A stretch of 64,000 bases of DNA, from assembly GCA_015068135.1 (NCBI GenBank), contig SVLB01000004.1, positions 1 to 64,000 on the forward strand, written 5' to 3'. The DNA comes from Oscillospiraceae bacterium. GTDB taxonomy: Bacteria; Bacillota; Clostridia; Oscillospirales; Oscillospiraceae. This document shows, piece after piece, positions 18,799-28,211 of the stretch. The notes under the pieces were generated by a model. That model saw only the letters and a list, made by a program, of their open reading frames with translations. It was not told the origin of the DNA and ran no database searches. A program made the translations under genes and the position numbers. The first letter of the stretch is position 1. The number at the start of each line of letters is the position of its first letter.

Positions 18799-18924
18799 AG
18801 ATATAAGATACTGGAAATTAGATATTGAAGATAGTGCGATAGTAGGATACTGAAGATATCTTGTATCATCACTATCTCCAATATCTTATATCTTGTATCT
18901 ACTATCTTGTATCTGCAAAAGTGT
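18799..18924. repeat. heptamer-array hairpin T1 (AGATAnn / nnTATCT)
   Basis: CTATCTCCAATATCTTATATCTTGTATCTACTATCT core shared with 57427-57462. Confidence 0.65.
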
Positions 18925-19037
18925 ATTCCTGTATGCCTTTGGGAAACCGATGAGGTGAGGATCCGGGCCGATGGGGGAAAATGGCTTGCATCGGCGCAGA
19001 AAATGTGTTATGAATCGCTCCGTAAGGAGGACTTTTT

Positions 19038-19952
19038 ATGGAAAACATCATTGAGATCCGCCAATTACACAAATCCTTCGGGGAGGTAAAGGCGGTAAAC
19101 GACCTGAGCTTTCAGGTGCGGAAAGGAGAGCTGTTTGCCTTTTTGGGTGTAAACGGGGCGGGAAAATCCACCACCATCAACATCCTTTGCGGTCAGCTTT
19201 CCAAGGACAGCGGTACGGTCGTTGTTGCCGGGGCAGACCTGGACACAGACCCGGACCCTATCAAACGGGAGCTGGGGGTGGTGTTTCAAAGCTCTGTTTT
19301 GGACAGCGCCCTGACTGTATATGAGAATCTGCGCAGCCGGGGGGCTTTGTACGGCATCACCGGAAAGGCCTTTGAAGCACGGCTGGAGGAACTGTCCCAA
19401 ATGCTGTGCTTTGGCGACCTTTTGGGGCGCGCTGTGGGCAAGCTGTCCGGCGGTCAGCGGCGGCGCATCGATATCGCCCGGGCGCTGCTCCATAAGCCCG
19501 GGATCCTGATTTTGGACGAGCCCACCACAGGCCTGGACCCTCAGACCCGGAAGGTGATCTGGGACGTGATCGCCCAACTGCGCAAGGATGCCCACATGAC
19601 CGTATTCTTAACCACCCATTATATGGAGGAGGCGGCAGAGGCGGACTATGTGGTGATTTTAGAGAGCGGTCAGATCGCCGCCCAGGGTACACCTTTGGAG
19701 CTGAAAAATACCTATACCGGGGACTTTGTGACCATCTACGGTCAGTCGGAAGCACAGATCCAAGCTCTGAAACTGCCCTATGAGCCCCTTCGGGATGCCT
19801 GGCGGCTGTCGGTGCCCAACACCGGGGAGGCCACCCAGCTGATCCTCTCTCACCCGGAGCTGTTCCGGGACTATGAGATCACCAAGGGGAAAATGGATGA
19901 TGTTTTTTTGGCGGTCACAGGAAGAAGCCTTTCAGGAGGTGGGGAGAAATGA
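19038..19952 (+). CDS. ABC transporter ATP-binding protein
   Basis: Walker A GVNGAGKST, signature LSGGQRRRIDIARAL, Walker B ILILDEPTTGLDP. Confidence 0.95.
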   Translation: MENIIEIRQLHKSFGEVKAVNDLSFQVRKGELFAFLGVNGAGKSTTINILCGQLSKDSGTVVVAGADLDTDPDPIKRELGVVFQSSVLDSALTVYENLRSRGALYGITGKAFEARLEELSQMLCFGDLLGRAVGKLSGGQRRRIDIARALLHKPGILILDEPTTGLDPQTRKVIWDVIAQLRKDAHMTVFLTTHYMEEAAEADYVVILESGQIAAQGTPLELKNTYTGDFVTIYGQSEAQIQALKLPYEPLRDAWRLSVPNTGEATQLILSHPELFRDYEITKGKMDDVFLAVTGRSLSGGGEK

Positions 19953-20842
19953 CAGCAGTAAAAGCCATGCTTCGGCGCAATGTGAAGCTGTTTTTTAAGG
20001 ACAAGGGAATGTTCTTTACCTCCCTGATCACCCCCATGATCCTTTTGGTGCTGTATGCGACCTTTTTGGCCAATGTCTACCGGGACAGCTTCTTGTCGGG
20101 GATGCCCGCGGGGATCACTCTGGCAGAGGACATTTTGGACGGCCTGGTAGGTGGACAGCTGGTGTCCTCCATTTTGGCGGTATCCTGCGTAACGGTCGCC
20201 TTTTGCTCCAATTTCCTTATGGTGCAGGACAGAGCCAACGGCACCGCCAGGGATCTGGGCATGTGTCCGGTGAAGCCTGCGGTATTGTCTGTAAGCTATT
20301 ACGGCGCGACTTTGATCAGCACGGGCATTATCTGCTTTGCGGCCATGGCGGCTTGCCTTGGATATGTTGCTGTGACCGGCTGGTATTTATCCGCCATGGA
20401 TGTGGTATCCATGGCCCTGGATGTGCTGGTACTGGTGCTGTTTGGAACAGCGCTGTCTTCCGTTGTGAATTTCTTCCTGTCCACCCAGGGACAGATCTCG
20501 GCGGTGGGCTCCATCGTCAGCGCCGGTTACGGCTTTATCTGCGGCGCGTATATGCCCGTCTCCTCCTTTGGAAGCGGCTTACAGAAGGCCGTTTCCTTCC
20601 TGCCCGGAACCTACGGGACCTCACTGCTTCGCAATCACGCTCTGGGCGGTGTGTTTTCCGAAATGGAAAGCCAGGGGATCCCCGGGGAGGTTTTGGCTTC
20701 CATGAAGGATCTGCTGGACTGCAATGTGTACTTTTTTGGAACAGCCGTTTCTGTGCCGGTGATGTACGCCATTGTGATCGGTGCCGGGGCTGCGCTTTTG
20801 GGTGTGTATGTTCTGCTGAATGCCCATAGGAAGCGTTCCTGA
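19949..20842 (+). CDS. ABC-2 type transporter permease
   Basis: Six-TM ABC-2 profile; overlaps the ATPase stop. Confidence 0.88.
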   Translation: MTAVKAMLRRNVKLFFKDKGMFFTSLITPMILLVLYATFLANVYRDSFLSGMPAGITLAEDILDGLVGGQLVSSILAVSCVTVAFCSNFLMVQDRANGTARDLGMCPVKPAVLSVSYYGATLISTGIICFAAMAACLGYVAVTGWYLSAMDVVSMALDVLVLVLFGTALSSVVNFFLSTQGQISAVGSIVSAGYGFICGAYMPVSSFGSGLQKAVSFLPGTYGTSLLRNHALGGVFSEMESQGIPGEVLASMKDLLDCNVYFFGTAVSVPVMYAIVIGAGAALLGVYVLLNAHRKRS

Positions 20843-20883
20843 AGAAATTACGCAAAAAATTTTTACCAAAGAGATAATAAAAA

Positions 20884-20908
20884 TTGGGGTGCTGCAAAAG
20901 CACCCCAA
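20884..20908. terminator. terminator-like hairpin
   Basis: TTGGGGTGCT-gcaaa-AGCACCCCAA. Confidence 0.5.
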
Positions 20909-21041
20909 CAAAACTATCATATCACAGCAAGATATTCTCTGTCAACAAGAAAGTGATTGGATGGGGAACATTCTGCTTTTTGCACGATTTTGAAGGTAAA
21001 ACCGGGAAATACAAGGCAGTTTTATTGTGAAATATCCCATC

Positions 21042-21070
21042 TTGCAATTTTAAGATTTTTGCGGTATCAT
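21042..21070 (+). promoter_or_regulatory. sigma-A-type promoter for putative ncRNA
   Basis: TTGCAA-17 nt-TATCAT. Confidence 0.6.
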
Positions 21071-21074
21071 TAAG

Positions 21075-21347
21075 GCACAAGAAAGGGTGATACCAATGAT
21101 CTGATAAGTGATGGATCCTAAAGAAAAACGGATCCAAGCCGGACGTTCCTACCCTTCCTCCCGATGATATATATTTCCCATGAAAAACGGAAACAATGAG
21201 AATTGACCCGGGAGCAATTCAGATCAACAGGAAGGTCCCCAACTCTGCAGAAAGCGAGGTTAACCACAGATGGAACCCAAGAATTTTGGGAAATAACCCT
21301 CAACCGTTACAGTGAAGTAGGTAACGTGTTGAGGGTTATTTCTTTGC
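21075..21347 (+). ncRNA. candidate structured small RNA, family not identified
   Basis: Own promoter; nested complementarity (CTCCCG/CGGGAG, CCTTCC/GGAAGG, GTTCC/GGAAC, TGGATCC/GGATCCA, CAAT-gaga-ATTG); 3' hairpin AAATAACCCTCAAccGTTAC...GTAACgtgTTGAGGGTTATTT; separate promoter for the next gene. Confidence 0.5.
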
Positions 21348-21363
21348 ATTTTTGGGCGCGTGG

Positions 21364-21392
21364 TTGACGGGACTTGCTTTTTTTGGTAGAAT
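21364..21392 (+). promoter_or_regulatory. promoter of OmpA-domain lipoprotein gene
   Basis: TTGACG-17 nt-TAGAAT. Confidence 0.6.
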
Positions 21393-21443
21393 GAGCAAGG
21401 CCTTTTAACGAGAAACAATATCCGAGCCATTGGGAGGAAAAAC

Positions 21444-23051
21444 ATGAAAAAGCTTATTTGCGTTTTGCTGGCGCTGGTGATGCTGTTGTCCCTGGCCGCC
21501 TGCGGAGAAGAGAAGACCCAAAAAGAAGAACACGGCACTGAGCCGACCCCGACTACCCCGGTATCTGACGACGGTATTTTTTACTTCGGCAGTGAGACCG
21601 GTAAGCAGAAGCTTAAGGCTGCTCCCAATCCGCTGGACCCTGCACAGGTCTACAGCCGGATAGACTTCCATGAAAAGCTGCTCTACGGCAGATTTGTGGC
21701 AGAAGATCAGCAGGCCTATACCGCGGAGGCAGTCTACGAAACGCTGACCTACAGTGCTACCCACGGATTCTCCACAGCGGAAGAGAATCTGTGTACCGAG
21801 CCTATGTCCACCTTGCCGGTTAGCGTGGAGATGGGACCCTCTGCCTGCCACTACGGCCGAAAGCTCAGAGGAGACTATGAGTGGGCAACACTGGGACTGC
21901 TCAATGAGCGGGGCTATAAGGTCGATGTGCTGTGTACCTATACAGTCTCCGGCAATACCGTTTCTTTTACGCCCTTGGCAGCCTATGAAGAGAAGATGGA
22001 CGAGAATATGGTCTTACAGCAGATCCTGTACACTGTGGGCGAAAACAGCCTGGAGTATACCTTTGAAGTGGCAGGTACCAGCCTGAAGCTGACCCGTGAC
22101 GGGCAGACCATGGATATGAAGACCTGGTATTTCTCCGAGGATAATTCCGGCAGTATTTCCTTCGCCGGATATTTGGCAGAAGGCTCTGCGGCATTTGCCA
22201 ATATGGATCATTTTTCTTGCACCTGGGCTGAGGACTTCACATCCATCTACCTGACCACCTTGCAGGACGAACTGTACAGCGCCTCCCTTCACAACGCCTG
22301 TGCTGCTTTGAATGAGAACGGACAGCTGAGCTTCTACTGGGAAACGGAGGATGAAGCGGGCAATATTCAGGAGCATTTGGAGCATCTGATCTACTACCCC
22401 GGCGACGGTCAGTCCGTGGCGTTGACGGACGGGGAAACGGTATATTATTATACAGAAAGCTACACCAGCCGCGAGGCTGTCGCCATTGGCGAGGGCATGA
22501 CCCAGCAGGAGCGGGAGCAGCTGCAGACCCTTTCCGATAATGAGATCCAGCAGATCGCCCAAAAGAAGGCGGACCTCTTGGAGGATCTGGCCAAGGCCTA
22601 TGAGGAGGCTGGACTGAATGTTTCCATCAATACCCGTACCGGCGAGATCGCTTTGGATTCTACCGTGCTGTTTGGGGTAGATGAGTCTGTGATCTCCCAA
22701 GAGGGCCAGGCATTTCTGCAGAAGTTCACCCAGATCTATACCTCTGTGGTATACAGTGATAAGTATGCAGACTTTGTATCCCGGATCTTGGTAGAGGGAC
22801 ATACGGACACCAGCGGTGATTATGCACACAATCAGGTCCTGTCTCAGGAGCGTGCTGACAGTGTCAAGACCTATTGCCAGTCTGAGGAATGCGGTGTGGA
22901 TGCGGCCCATCGGGAAGCCTTCTCCCAGTCCCTGGAGGCTGTGGGTTATGCCTGTGACAAGCCTGTTTATGACGAAAACGGAGAAGTGGATATGGATGCT
23001 TCCCGCCGCGTATCCTTCCGCTTTATTGTCCGCCTGACTGCCGCAGACTAA
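21444..23051 (+). CDS. lipoprotein with C-terminal OmpA-like peptidoglycan-binding domain
   Basis: Lipobox LSLAACG; C-terminal LFGVDESVISQEGQAFLQKF...ILVEGHTDTSGDYAHNQVLSQERADSV. Confidence 0.82.
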   Translation: MKKLICVLLALVMLLSLAACGEEKTQKEEHGTEPTPTTPVSDDGIFYFGSETGKQKLKAAPNPLDPAQVYSRIDFHEKLLYGRFVAEDQQAYTAEAVYETLTYSATHGFSTAEENLCTEPMSTLPVSVEMGPSACHYGRKLRGDYEWATLGLLNERGYKVDVLCTYTVSGNTVSFTPLAAYEEKMDENMVLQQILYTVGENSLEYTFEVAGTSLKLTRDGQTMDMKTWYFSEDNSGSISFAGYLAEGSAAFANMDHFSCTWAEDFTSIYLTTLQDELYSASLHNACAALNENGQLSFYWETEDEAGNIQEHLEHLIYYPGDGQSVALTDGETVYYYTESYTSREAVAIGEGMTQQEREQLQTLSDNEIQQIAQKKADLLEDLAKAYEEAGLNVSINTRTGEIALDSTVLFGVDESVISQEGQAFLQKFTQIYTSVVYSDKYADFVSRILVEGHTDTSGDYAHNQVLSQERADSVKTYCQSEECGVDAAHREAFSQSLEAVGYACDKPVYDENGEVDMDASRRVSFRFIVRLTAAD

Positions 23052-23121
23052 GTGCAGCGAACCACACGTGTGAAACACACCGCACAATAACAGAGGCTAA
23101 AACGAAAGGGCGCGTATCGCA

Positions 23122-23478
23122 ATGCTTCAATTTATCTGTTACCCCAAATGCACCACCTGCCAAAAGGCAAAAAAGTGGCTGGACGATCACAGGATTCCCT
23201 ACGAATTGCGGGATATCAAGCTGGAAAATCCCACTCTTGAAGAATTGACCCAATGGTATCAGGCCAGCGGTCTGCCTTTGCGGAAGTTTTTTAATACCAG
23301 CGGCCTTTTGTACAAATCCATGGAGCTGAAGACCAAGCTTCCGGCTATGACCGATGGGGAAATGCTGGCACTTTTGGCAAGTGACGGCATGCTGGTCAAG
23401 CGGCCTCTGCTCGTGGGTGACGGGGCTGTACTGGTGGGCTTCAAAGAGCCCCAGTGGGAAGAAATAACCGGGAGGTAA
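23122..23478 (+). CDS. ArsC/Spx-family thioredoxin-fold protein
   Basis: FICYPKCTTCQKAKKWLDDHRIPYELRDIKLENPT...MLVKRPLLV. Confidence 0.85.
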   Translation: MLQFICYPKCTTCQKAKKWLDDHRIPYELRDIKLENPTLEELTQWYQASGLPLRKFFNTSGLLYKSMELKTKLPAMTDGEMLALLASDGMLVKRPLLVGDGAVLVGFKEPQWEEITGR

Positions 23479-23482
23479 GGGC

Positions 23483-24616
23483 ATGTTTGAACAGACAAAG
23501 GCACTGTGCCAGGCATTTTTGGATATGGGGATCCCGGGCTTTGACCTCATCGTTTATAAGGACGGGGAATGCATTTTGCGGCATATGGGCGGCTATGCAG
23601 ACCTGGAAAACAAGATCCCGGTGCGGGGAAAGGAAAAGTATCATATCTATTCCTGCTCCAAGCTGTTTACCTGCGTGGCGGCTATGCAGCTGTGGGAAAA
23701 GGGGCTGTTTTCCCTGGAAGACCCGGTTGCCCGGTATCTTCCGGCCTTTGGAGAAATGACCGTAAAAACGGAAAATGGCATCCAAAAGGCAAAAAATCCC
23801 ATCCTGATCCGGCAACTGTTCCAGATGACTGCCGGTCTGAACTATGATCTGCAGACCCCGGCCCTTCGGGAGTACTACGAAGCCTGCCAGCGACGCTGCC
23901 CTACGGTGGAACTTGTCAATGTGATCGCAAAAACGCCTTTGGAGTTTGAGCCGGGAGAGGGCTGGCACTACAGCCTTTGCCATGATGTGCTGGCGGCTCT
24001 GGTGGAGGTTTTGTCCGGGGAGAAATTTGAAGTCTATGTAAAAAAGCATATTTTTGATCCTTTGGGCATGGTCCATTCCGATTTTCTTCATCCCATTGAG
24101 GATTGGGAGGGCTTTGCACGGCAATACCGGTATGTGGAAGCCACGGGAGAATATCAGCCCTGGTGGAAGAATACCTATCGCCCGGGCAGAGAATATGCCA
24201 GCGGCGGTGCCGGCTGTGTCTCCACAGTAGAGGACTATATCAAGTTCCTGGAGGCCTTGCTGGGAGAAAAGCTTCTTAAACAGCAGACCATTGCCATGAT
24301 GGCGACGGATGCTTTGACAGAAAAGCAGCGGGCGATGTATACCTATCAAACCCCCAGCATCGGCTACGGACTGGGCATGCGTGCCCCCCGGCAGGATCCG
24401 GAGCATACGGAATTTGGCTGGGGCGGTGCGGCAGGTGCCTTTGCCTCGGTGGATCCGGTGAACAAGCTTACGATCTACTATGCCCAGCATGTGCTGACAG
24501 CACCCAACCGCTCTTTGCGGCGGTGGCTGTATACCACAGTCCGTGGCGACCTGACCGGCAAAAAGGTCCAGATCCCGGGCGTGGAAGTAAATTACGACCT
24601 TGACATTACATACTAA
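23483..24616 (+). CDS. serine hydrolase (class C beta-lactamase-related)
   Basis: IYSCSKLFTCVAAMQLWEKGLFSLEDPVARYLP; YSLCHDVLAALVEVLSG. Confidence 0.85.
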   Translation: MFEQTKALCQAFLDMGIPGFDLIVYKDGECILRHMGGYADLENKIPVRGKEKYHIYSCSKLFTCVAAMQLWEKGLFSLEDPVARYLPAFGEMTVKTENGIQKAKNPILIRQLFQMTAGLNYDLQTPALREYYEACQRRCPTVELVNVIAKTPLEFEPGEGWHYSLCHDVLAALVEVLSGEKFEVYVKKHIFDPLGMVHSDFLHPIEDWEGFARQYRYVEATGEYQPWWKNTYRPGREYASGGAGCVSTVEDYIKFLEALLGEKLLKQQTIAMMATDALTEKQRAMYTYQTPSIGYGLGMRAPRQDPEHTEFGWGGAAGAFASVDPVNKLTIYYAQHVLTAPNRSLRRWLYTTVRGDLTGKKVQIPGVEVNYDLDITY

Positions 24617-24670
24617 AAACAGTGCTGTCTGTTATGGCTTACAAAAAACCGTAACAGACAGCACTGTTTT
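24616..24670. terminator. terminator between convergent genes
   Basis: AAAACAGTGCTGTCTGTTA...TAACAGACAGCACTGTTTT. Confidence 0.75.
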
Positions 24671-24691
24671 CGTCTATTTTTTTATAAAGGG

Positions 24692-25636
24692 TTACTGCGG
24701 AACTTCGTTGAGAACATTTCCGGATGTGTCAATCGTGATCAGAAACTCCGTTCCGAGGGTATTCTCCGCCTTGAATGTACAGGTCCCATTTTCAAAGTAA
24801 ATATCACTGTCATAGAACATATCAATGTTATAATCAGACAGGTCTATTACTTTTTGTCCATTTGTGTCGTAAAAGAACTGATCCGAAGCAAAAATGAGAC
24901 CTTCCGAAAGTATGCTCTCAGGATGTACGCCTGCTACCCCGGAAGCGAACGTCTCTATATCCAATGTTTGCGTATCCAAAAGACACCAGTCAAACACCTG
25001 GTCTTCTAACCAACCGGAGTTTGTTCCGGTTATTTCCCAATACAAGAGAATTTTTCCGTTCTCGGTAATAATTTTTCTGTCAGCCTTGGAACTGCGATAG
25101 AGCAAGCTGAACTCCTCGCAGTCAACTACGTAACTTTTTAAGGTATTGCAACTAAAGAGAATCATGGTGTGGTCATAAAGATCGAGTCCTGTTGCAGTAC
25201 GTGTGTTATAGGATTCCATGGCAAATGCTCCGGTATCGATAAAACGTATCATTTCAGTGATAGAGCTATAATAGGATAAATCGTATCCCGACTCACGGCC
25301 CATGGGGGCCTCAACATGGAAAAGCCCATCCTCCCACAGAAATGGAAAATCTGCAGATAAAGGATATAGCCATTCGTTATTTTTAATGGCACCAACGGTG
25401 ATTTCAAAGCCGAGCGAAGTTTCCGTTTGGTTGGCAACCAATTCATAAGCATTACCGGAAGTGTCTACACCGCTGCAGAGAATATGGTCGCAGGAGGCGC
25501 TCAATCTTTGCTCGTATGTAACATCATCGGAATCATCTGTGCTGCCGCAGGCACATAAGACGATGGCTAAGGATAACATAAAAACCGTACTAATAAGTTT
25601 TCTTATAAAGCTACTCCTCAAAAATGAAGTTTGCAA
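24692..25636 (-). CDS. hypothetical lipoprotein
   Basis: Signal peptide with lipobox IVLCACGS; continuous ORF. Confidence 0.6.
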   Translation of the reverse strand: MQTSFLRSSFIRKLISTVFMLSLAIVLCACGSTDDSDDVTYEQRLSASCDHILCSGVDTSGNAYELVANQTETSLGFEITVGAIKNNEWLYPLSADFPFLWEDGLFHVEAPMGRESGYDLSYYSSITEMIRFIDTGAFAMESYNTRTATGLDLYDHTMILFSCNTLKSYVVDCEEFSLLYRSSKADRKIITENGKILLYWEITGTNSGWLEDQVFDWCLLDTQTLDIETFASGVAGVHPESILSEGLIFASDQFFYDTNGQKVIDLSDYNIDMFYDSDIYFENGTCTFKAENTLGTEFLITIDTSGNVLNEVPQ

Positions 25637-25641
25637 AATGT

Positions 25642-26151
25642 CTATGCTTCTAGGGATGTGTCGCTAATCTTAGTGCCGCAAAACTGACAAAATATGCTGT
25701 CATCGGGAAGCACCTTGCTGCATTGCCCACAGACCCGCTGATGACCGCCGGTTACGATTCCCGCGCCGCAATTTCTGCAAAACTGGCTGCCGTCCAAAAG
25801 TGATTTTCCGCATTTTCTGCAAAAATGCGGTTTGGAAGCCATGCTGTCACGCTTGTTCTTTCCGCAGAGACAGGAGGTTTCAAACAGGGAATGGATTCGA
25901 CCGCAGCTACACTGCCATCCAGAGAAATTGCTGTCGATCTGAACCACCGGTTTTGGAGCATCCATACCTGTTGCTTGCGCTTTGCGTGCTTTGTGTGTAT
26001 CCCATACATCGGAAAGTGATTTCGCCAGCCATATGGTACCTGCGTACAAAAGCATAGTGGGGATGGCACCTAACAGAATGCCTTTTGACCGGAGCACTAC
26101 AGGGATTGCAGAGCTGATAAACAGACAACCAAACCAAATAAGTACTTTCAT
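25642..26151 (-). CDS. membrane protein with multiple zinc ribbons
   Basis: TM helices then CSCGRIH..CLCG, FCRKCGKS...FCRNCG, CGQCSK...FCQFCG. Confidence 0.7.
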   Translation of the reverse strand: MKVLIWFGCLFISSAIPVVLRSKGILLGAIPTMLLYAGTIWLAKSLSDVWDTHKARKAQATGMDAPKPVVQIDSNFSGWQCSCGRIHSLFETSCLCGKNKRDSMASKPHFCRKCGKSLLDGSQFCRNCGAGIVTGGHQRVCGQCSKVLPDDSIFCQFCGTKISDTSLEA

Positions 26152-26165
26152 AATGGGGACACTCC

Positions 26166-27608
26166 TTAATAGATTTTTGTTCCGCATTTGTGACAGAATG
26201 CACTGTCTGACGGCAGCGGTTGACCACAATTTTTACATACTGTGGCATTGGACACTGGGGGCACATCATCCAGGAATTCTGCGTTAGCGGCTTTCGCCCT
26301 GTGAAGAATCACAGCAACAAAGGCTATCGCCAGGATGCCCAGTATGATCAGAATGAGGACGGGGCTGGAGCTGTCAGAAGACTTAGTCTGCGCAGGTACA
26401 GCTTCAGGCAACTTGCTGTCAGCCCCACCCTCTGTCACAGAAGGCGGCGCAACAGTGGCTATGGTCTCGGGAATGGTCGGTGCAGTTGCTGTGGCTTCGG
26501 GAATGATGGAGACCGCAGGGTATTCTACACTTTCCAGCAGGGCTTCAAAATCGGAATATAGAATGTGCGTGTCTGTGCCGCTGAATTGGAAGGTATACAT
26601 CCAGCCGTCATCGAAGTATAACAATTGGGTCATATCCAAGGACAGATCCAACCCGTACACATTAGAGGAAACATTGGCCTGGATCGCAAAGTACTCTACG
26701 CCGTTATAGGAAGCGATAGAAACGTCGCTTAAGGGAATGTCAAAGGCCTGAGCGATATCAAGCCGTGTAAACGCGGAGTTATTCATTTCCTCACGGGAAG
26801 ATCCGGACCGCTCAGCTACGGACATTTGACTCCATATATCGGTGCTACCGTAGAGGATCGAGCATCCGGTATCCTGGGTGGAGATAAACTTAGCATCAAG
26901 AAACTGCCGATCCTTGCTTAAGGGTTCTTCCTTCCAACTGGAAGAAAGGCAAAAGGTCACCTCTCGCTGTGGGTCGGTATACACAAACCCATCTGTCTGC
27001 TCCGTGGGAGTGGATGCGGAAAAGGGACTGTCAAACAGAATGCAGTCCACGATCTGCTGAATGGTTGCCTCCTGCTCGGAGGAGAGGGATCCGGAATAGG
27101 AGCGCATTGTGAAATTCATAGCTTTTCCGCAGTATACTGTGCTATATTGCAGACCATGTACGGTGTTGGCGCTGTCTGAGAAATACATCTTGACGAACTT
27201 GGTTTGTGCGTGATGGTAAACCTCGTGCTTTGAAACGTTGAAGCCGTAGGCAGAGAACTGATCCTTCAGGGACGTGATCGTGATATTCAGCATAGTATCA
27301 CTGAGCGCGGCAAAGTTATCCAAACTGCTTTCCGTCATGGTAAATACGATCTCCTCAGTGAAACTGGGGGAGATGGCGTTAAGGTAAATACCGCTGGCTT
27401 CAAATTGGTCGATGACTGCCGATTTTGTAGTCCTACAATTGCTGAATATAGGGTCGCTGGCTGACGTGTCTCTTGTGATGACAGAGAACTCGGACGGAAT
27501 GGCGACCTGAAGTCCCATCTCATCAAGGTCGTATATATTGGATTCAGCAGAAACAGGAAAGGGGAAAGCAAGCAGAACGATAAGAAAAAAGAGAATTGTT
27601 TTTTTCAT
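26166..27608 (-). CDS. secreted/membrane-anchored hypothetical protein with C-terminal zinc ribbon
   Basis: N-terminal signal peptide, C-terminal TM then VCKNCGQPLPSDSAFCHKCGTKIY. Confidence 0.65.
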   Translation of the reverse strand: MKKTILFFLIVLLAFPFPVSAESNIYDLDEMGLQVAIPSEFSVITRDTSASDPIFSNCRTTKSAVIDQFEASGIYLNAISPSFTEEIVFTMTESSLDNFAALSDTMLNITITSLKDQFSAYGFNVSKHEVYHHAQTKFVKMYFSDSANTVHGLQYSTVYCGKAMNFTMRSYSGSLSSEQEATIQQIVDCILFDSPFSASTPTEQTDGFVYTDPQREVTFCLSSSWKEEPLSKDRQFLDAKFISTQDTGCSILYGSTDIWSQMSVAERSGSSREEMNNSAFTRLDIAQAFDIPLSDVSIASYNGVEYFAIQANVSSNVYGLDLSLDMTQLLYFDDGWMYTFQFSGTDTHILYSDFEALLESVEYPAVSIIPEATATAPTIPETIATVAPPSVTEGGADSKLPEAVPAQTKSSDSSSPVLILIILGILAIAFVAVILHRAKAANAEFLDDVPPVSNATVCKNCGQPLPSDSAFCHKCGTKIY

Positions 27609-27662
27609 AAATTCATCACCGGACTTGCTGCTGTCATAATTCAGTAACAGTAAAATTTAGAC

Positions 27663-27702
27663 GTAACAGAATGTTACATAAAAGAGTGTAACACAATGTT
27701 AC
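27663..27702. promoter_or_regulatory. paired palindromic operator sites
   Basis: GTAACAGAATGTTAC (27663-27677) and GTAACACAATGTTAC (27688-27702), plus GTAACA half-site at 27644. Confidence 0.7.
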
Positions 27703-27724
27703 AATAAATGCAAGGGGTGATTGG

Positions 27725-27928
27725 ATGATTGGGCTAAAAAATATTCGAAAGCAGCGAAATTTGAATCAGCAAAAGGTCGCTATGGACTTGAATATTTCAA
27801 GAGAGGCCTTGTCCTATTACGAAAACGGTAAGCGTGAGCCGTCCCTGGCACTTTTGGTTGCAATGTCGAAGTATTATAATGTGTCGATAAATTATCTGAT
27901 TACCGGTGAAGAATTTCAAAAAAGATAA
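27725..27928 (+). CDS. XRE-family HTH regulator
   Basis: MIGLKNIRKQRNLNQQKVAMDLNISREALSYYENGKREPSLALLVAMSKYYNVSINYLI. Confidence 0.9.
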   Translation: MIGLKNIRKQRNLNQQKVAMDLNISREALSYYENGKREPSLALLVAMSKYYNVSINYLITGEEFQKR

Positions 27929-27977
27929 ACCTACCTTTTTCGATGGAATAAAGGTGGGTTTGTTTTTTGCTTAGGCG

Positions 27978-28006
27978 GTATAATCTCCTGCCTTTTACAG
28001 ATACTA
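27978..28006 (+). promoter_or_regulatory. sigma-G/F-like promoter, spoVT copy A
   Basis: GTATA-17 nt-GATACTA. Confidence 0.5.
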
Positions 28007-28033
28007 ACAGCGTAATTTGTAAAAATAATGTAG

Positions 28034-28147
28034 GGGGAGCGATGGGAGCGCCGCCTGTGGCGGATGAAGCGACCTGAGCGAGTGGCAGCGGTCGATAAAA
28101 TCGAGGAAAAACGCAAACCCGAAGATTTTATCGGGCACCGCAACAGG
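28034..28147. repeat. 114-bp structured repeat, copy 1
   Basis: GGGGAGCGATGGGAGCGCCGCCTGTGGCGGATGAAGCGACCTGAGCGAGTGGC...GGGCACCGCAACAGG. Confidence 0.75.
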
Positions 28148-28211
28148 ACGTTGACCGTCCGCGGGTCGATGTGGGTATCGACCCCTACAAATGCGAAAAG
28201 GAGAAAGATAT

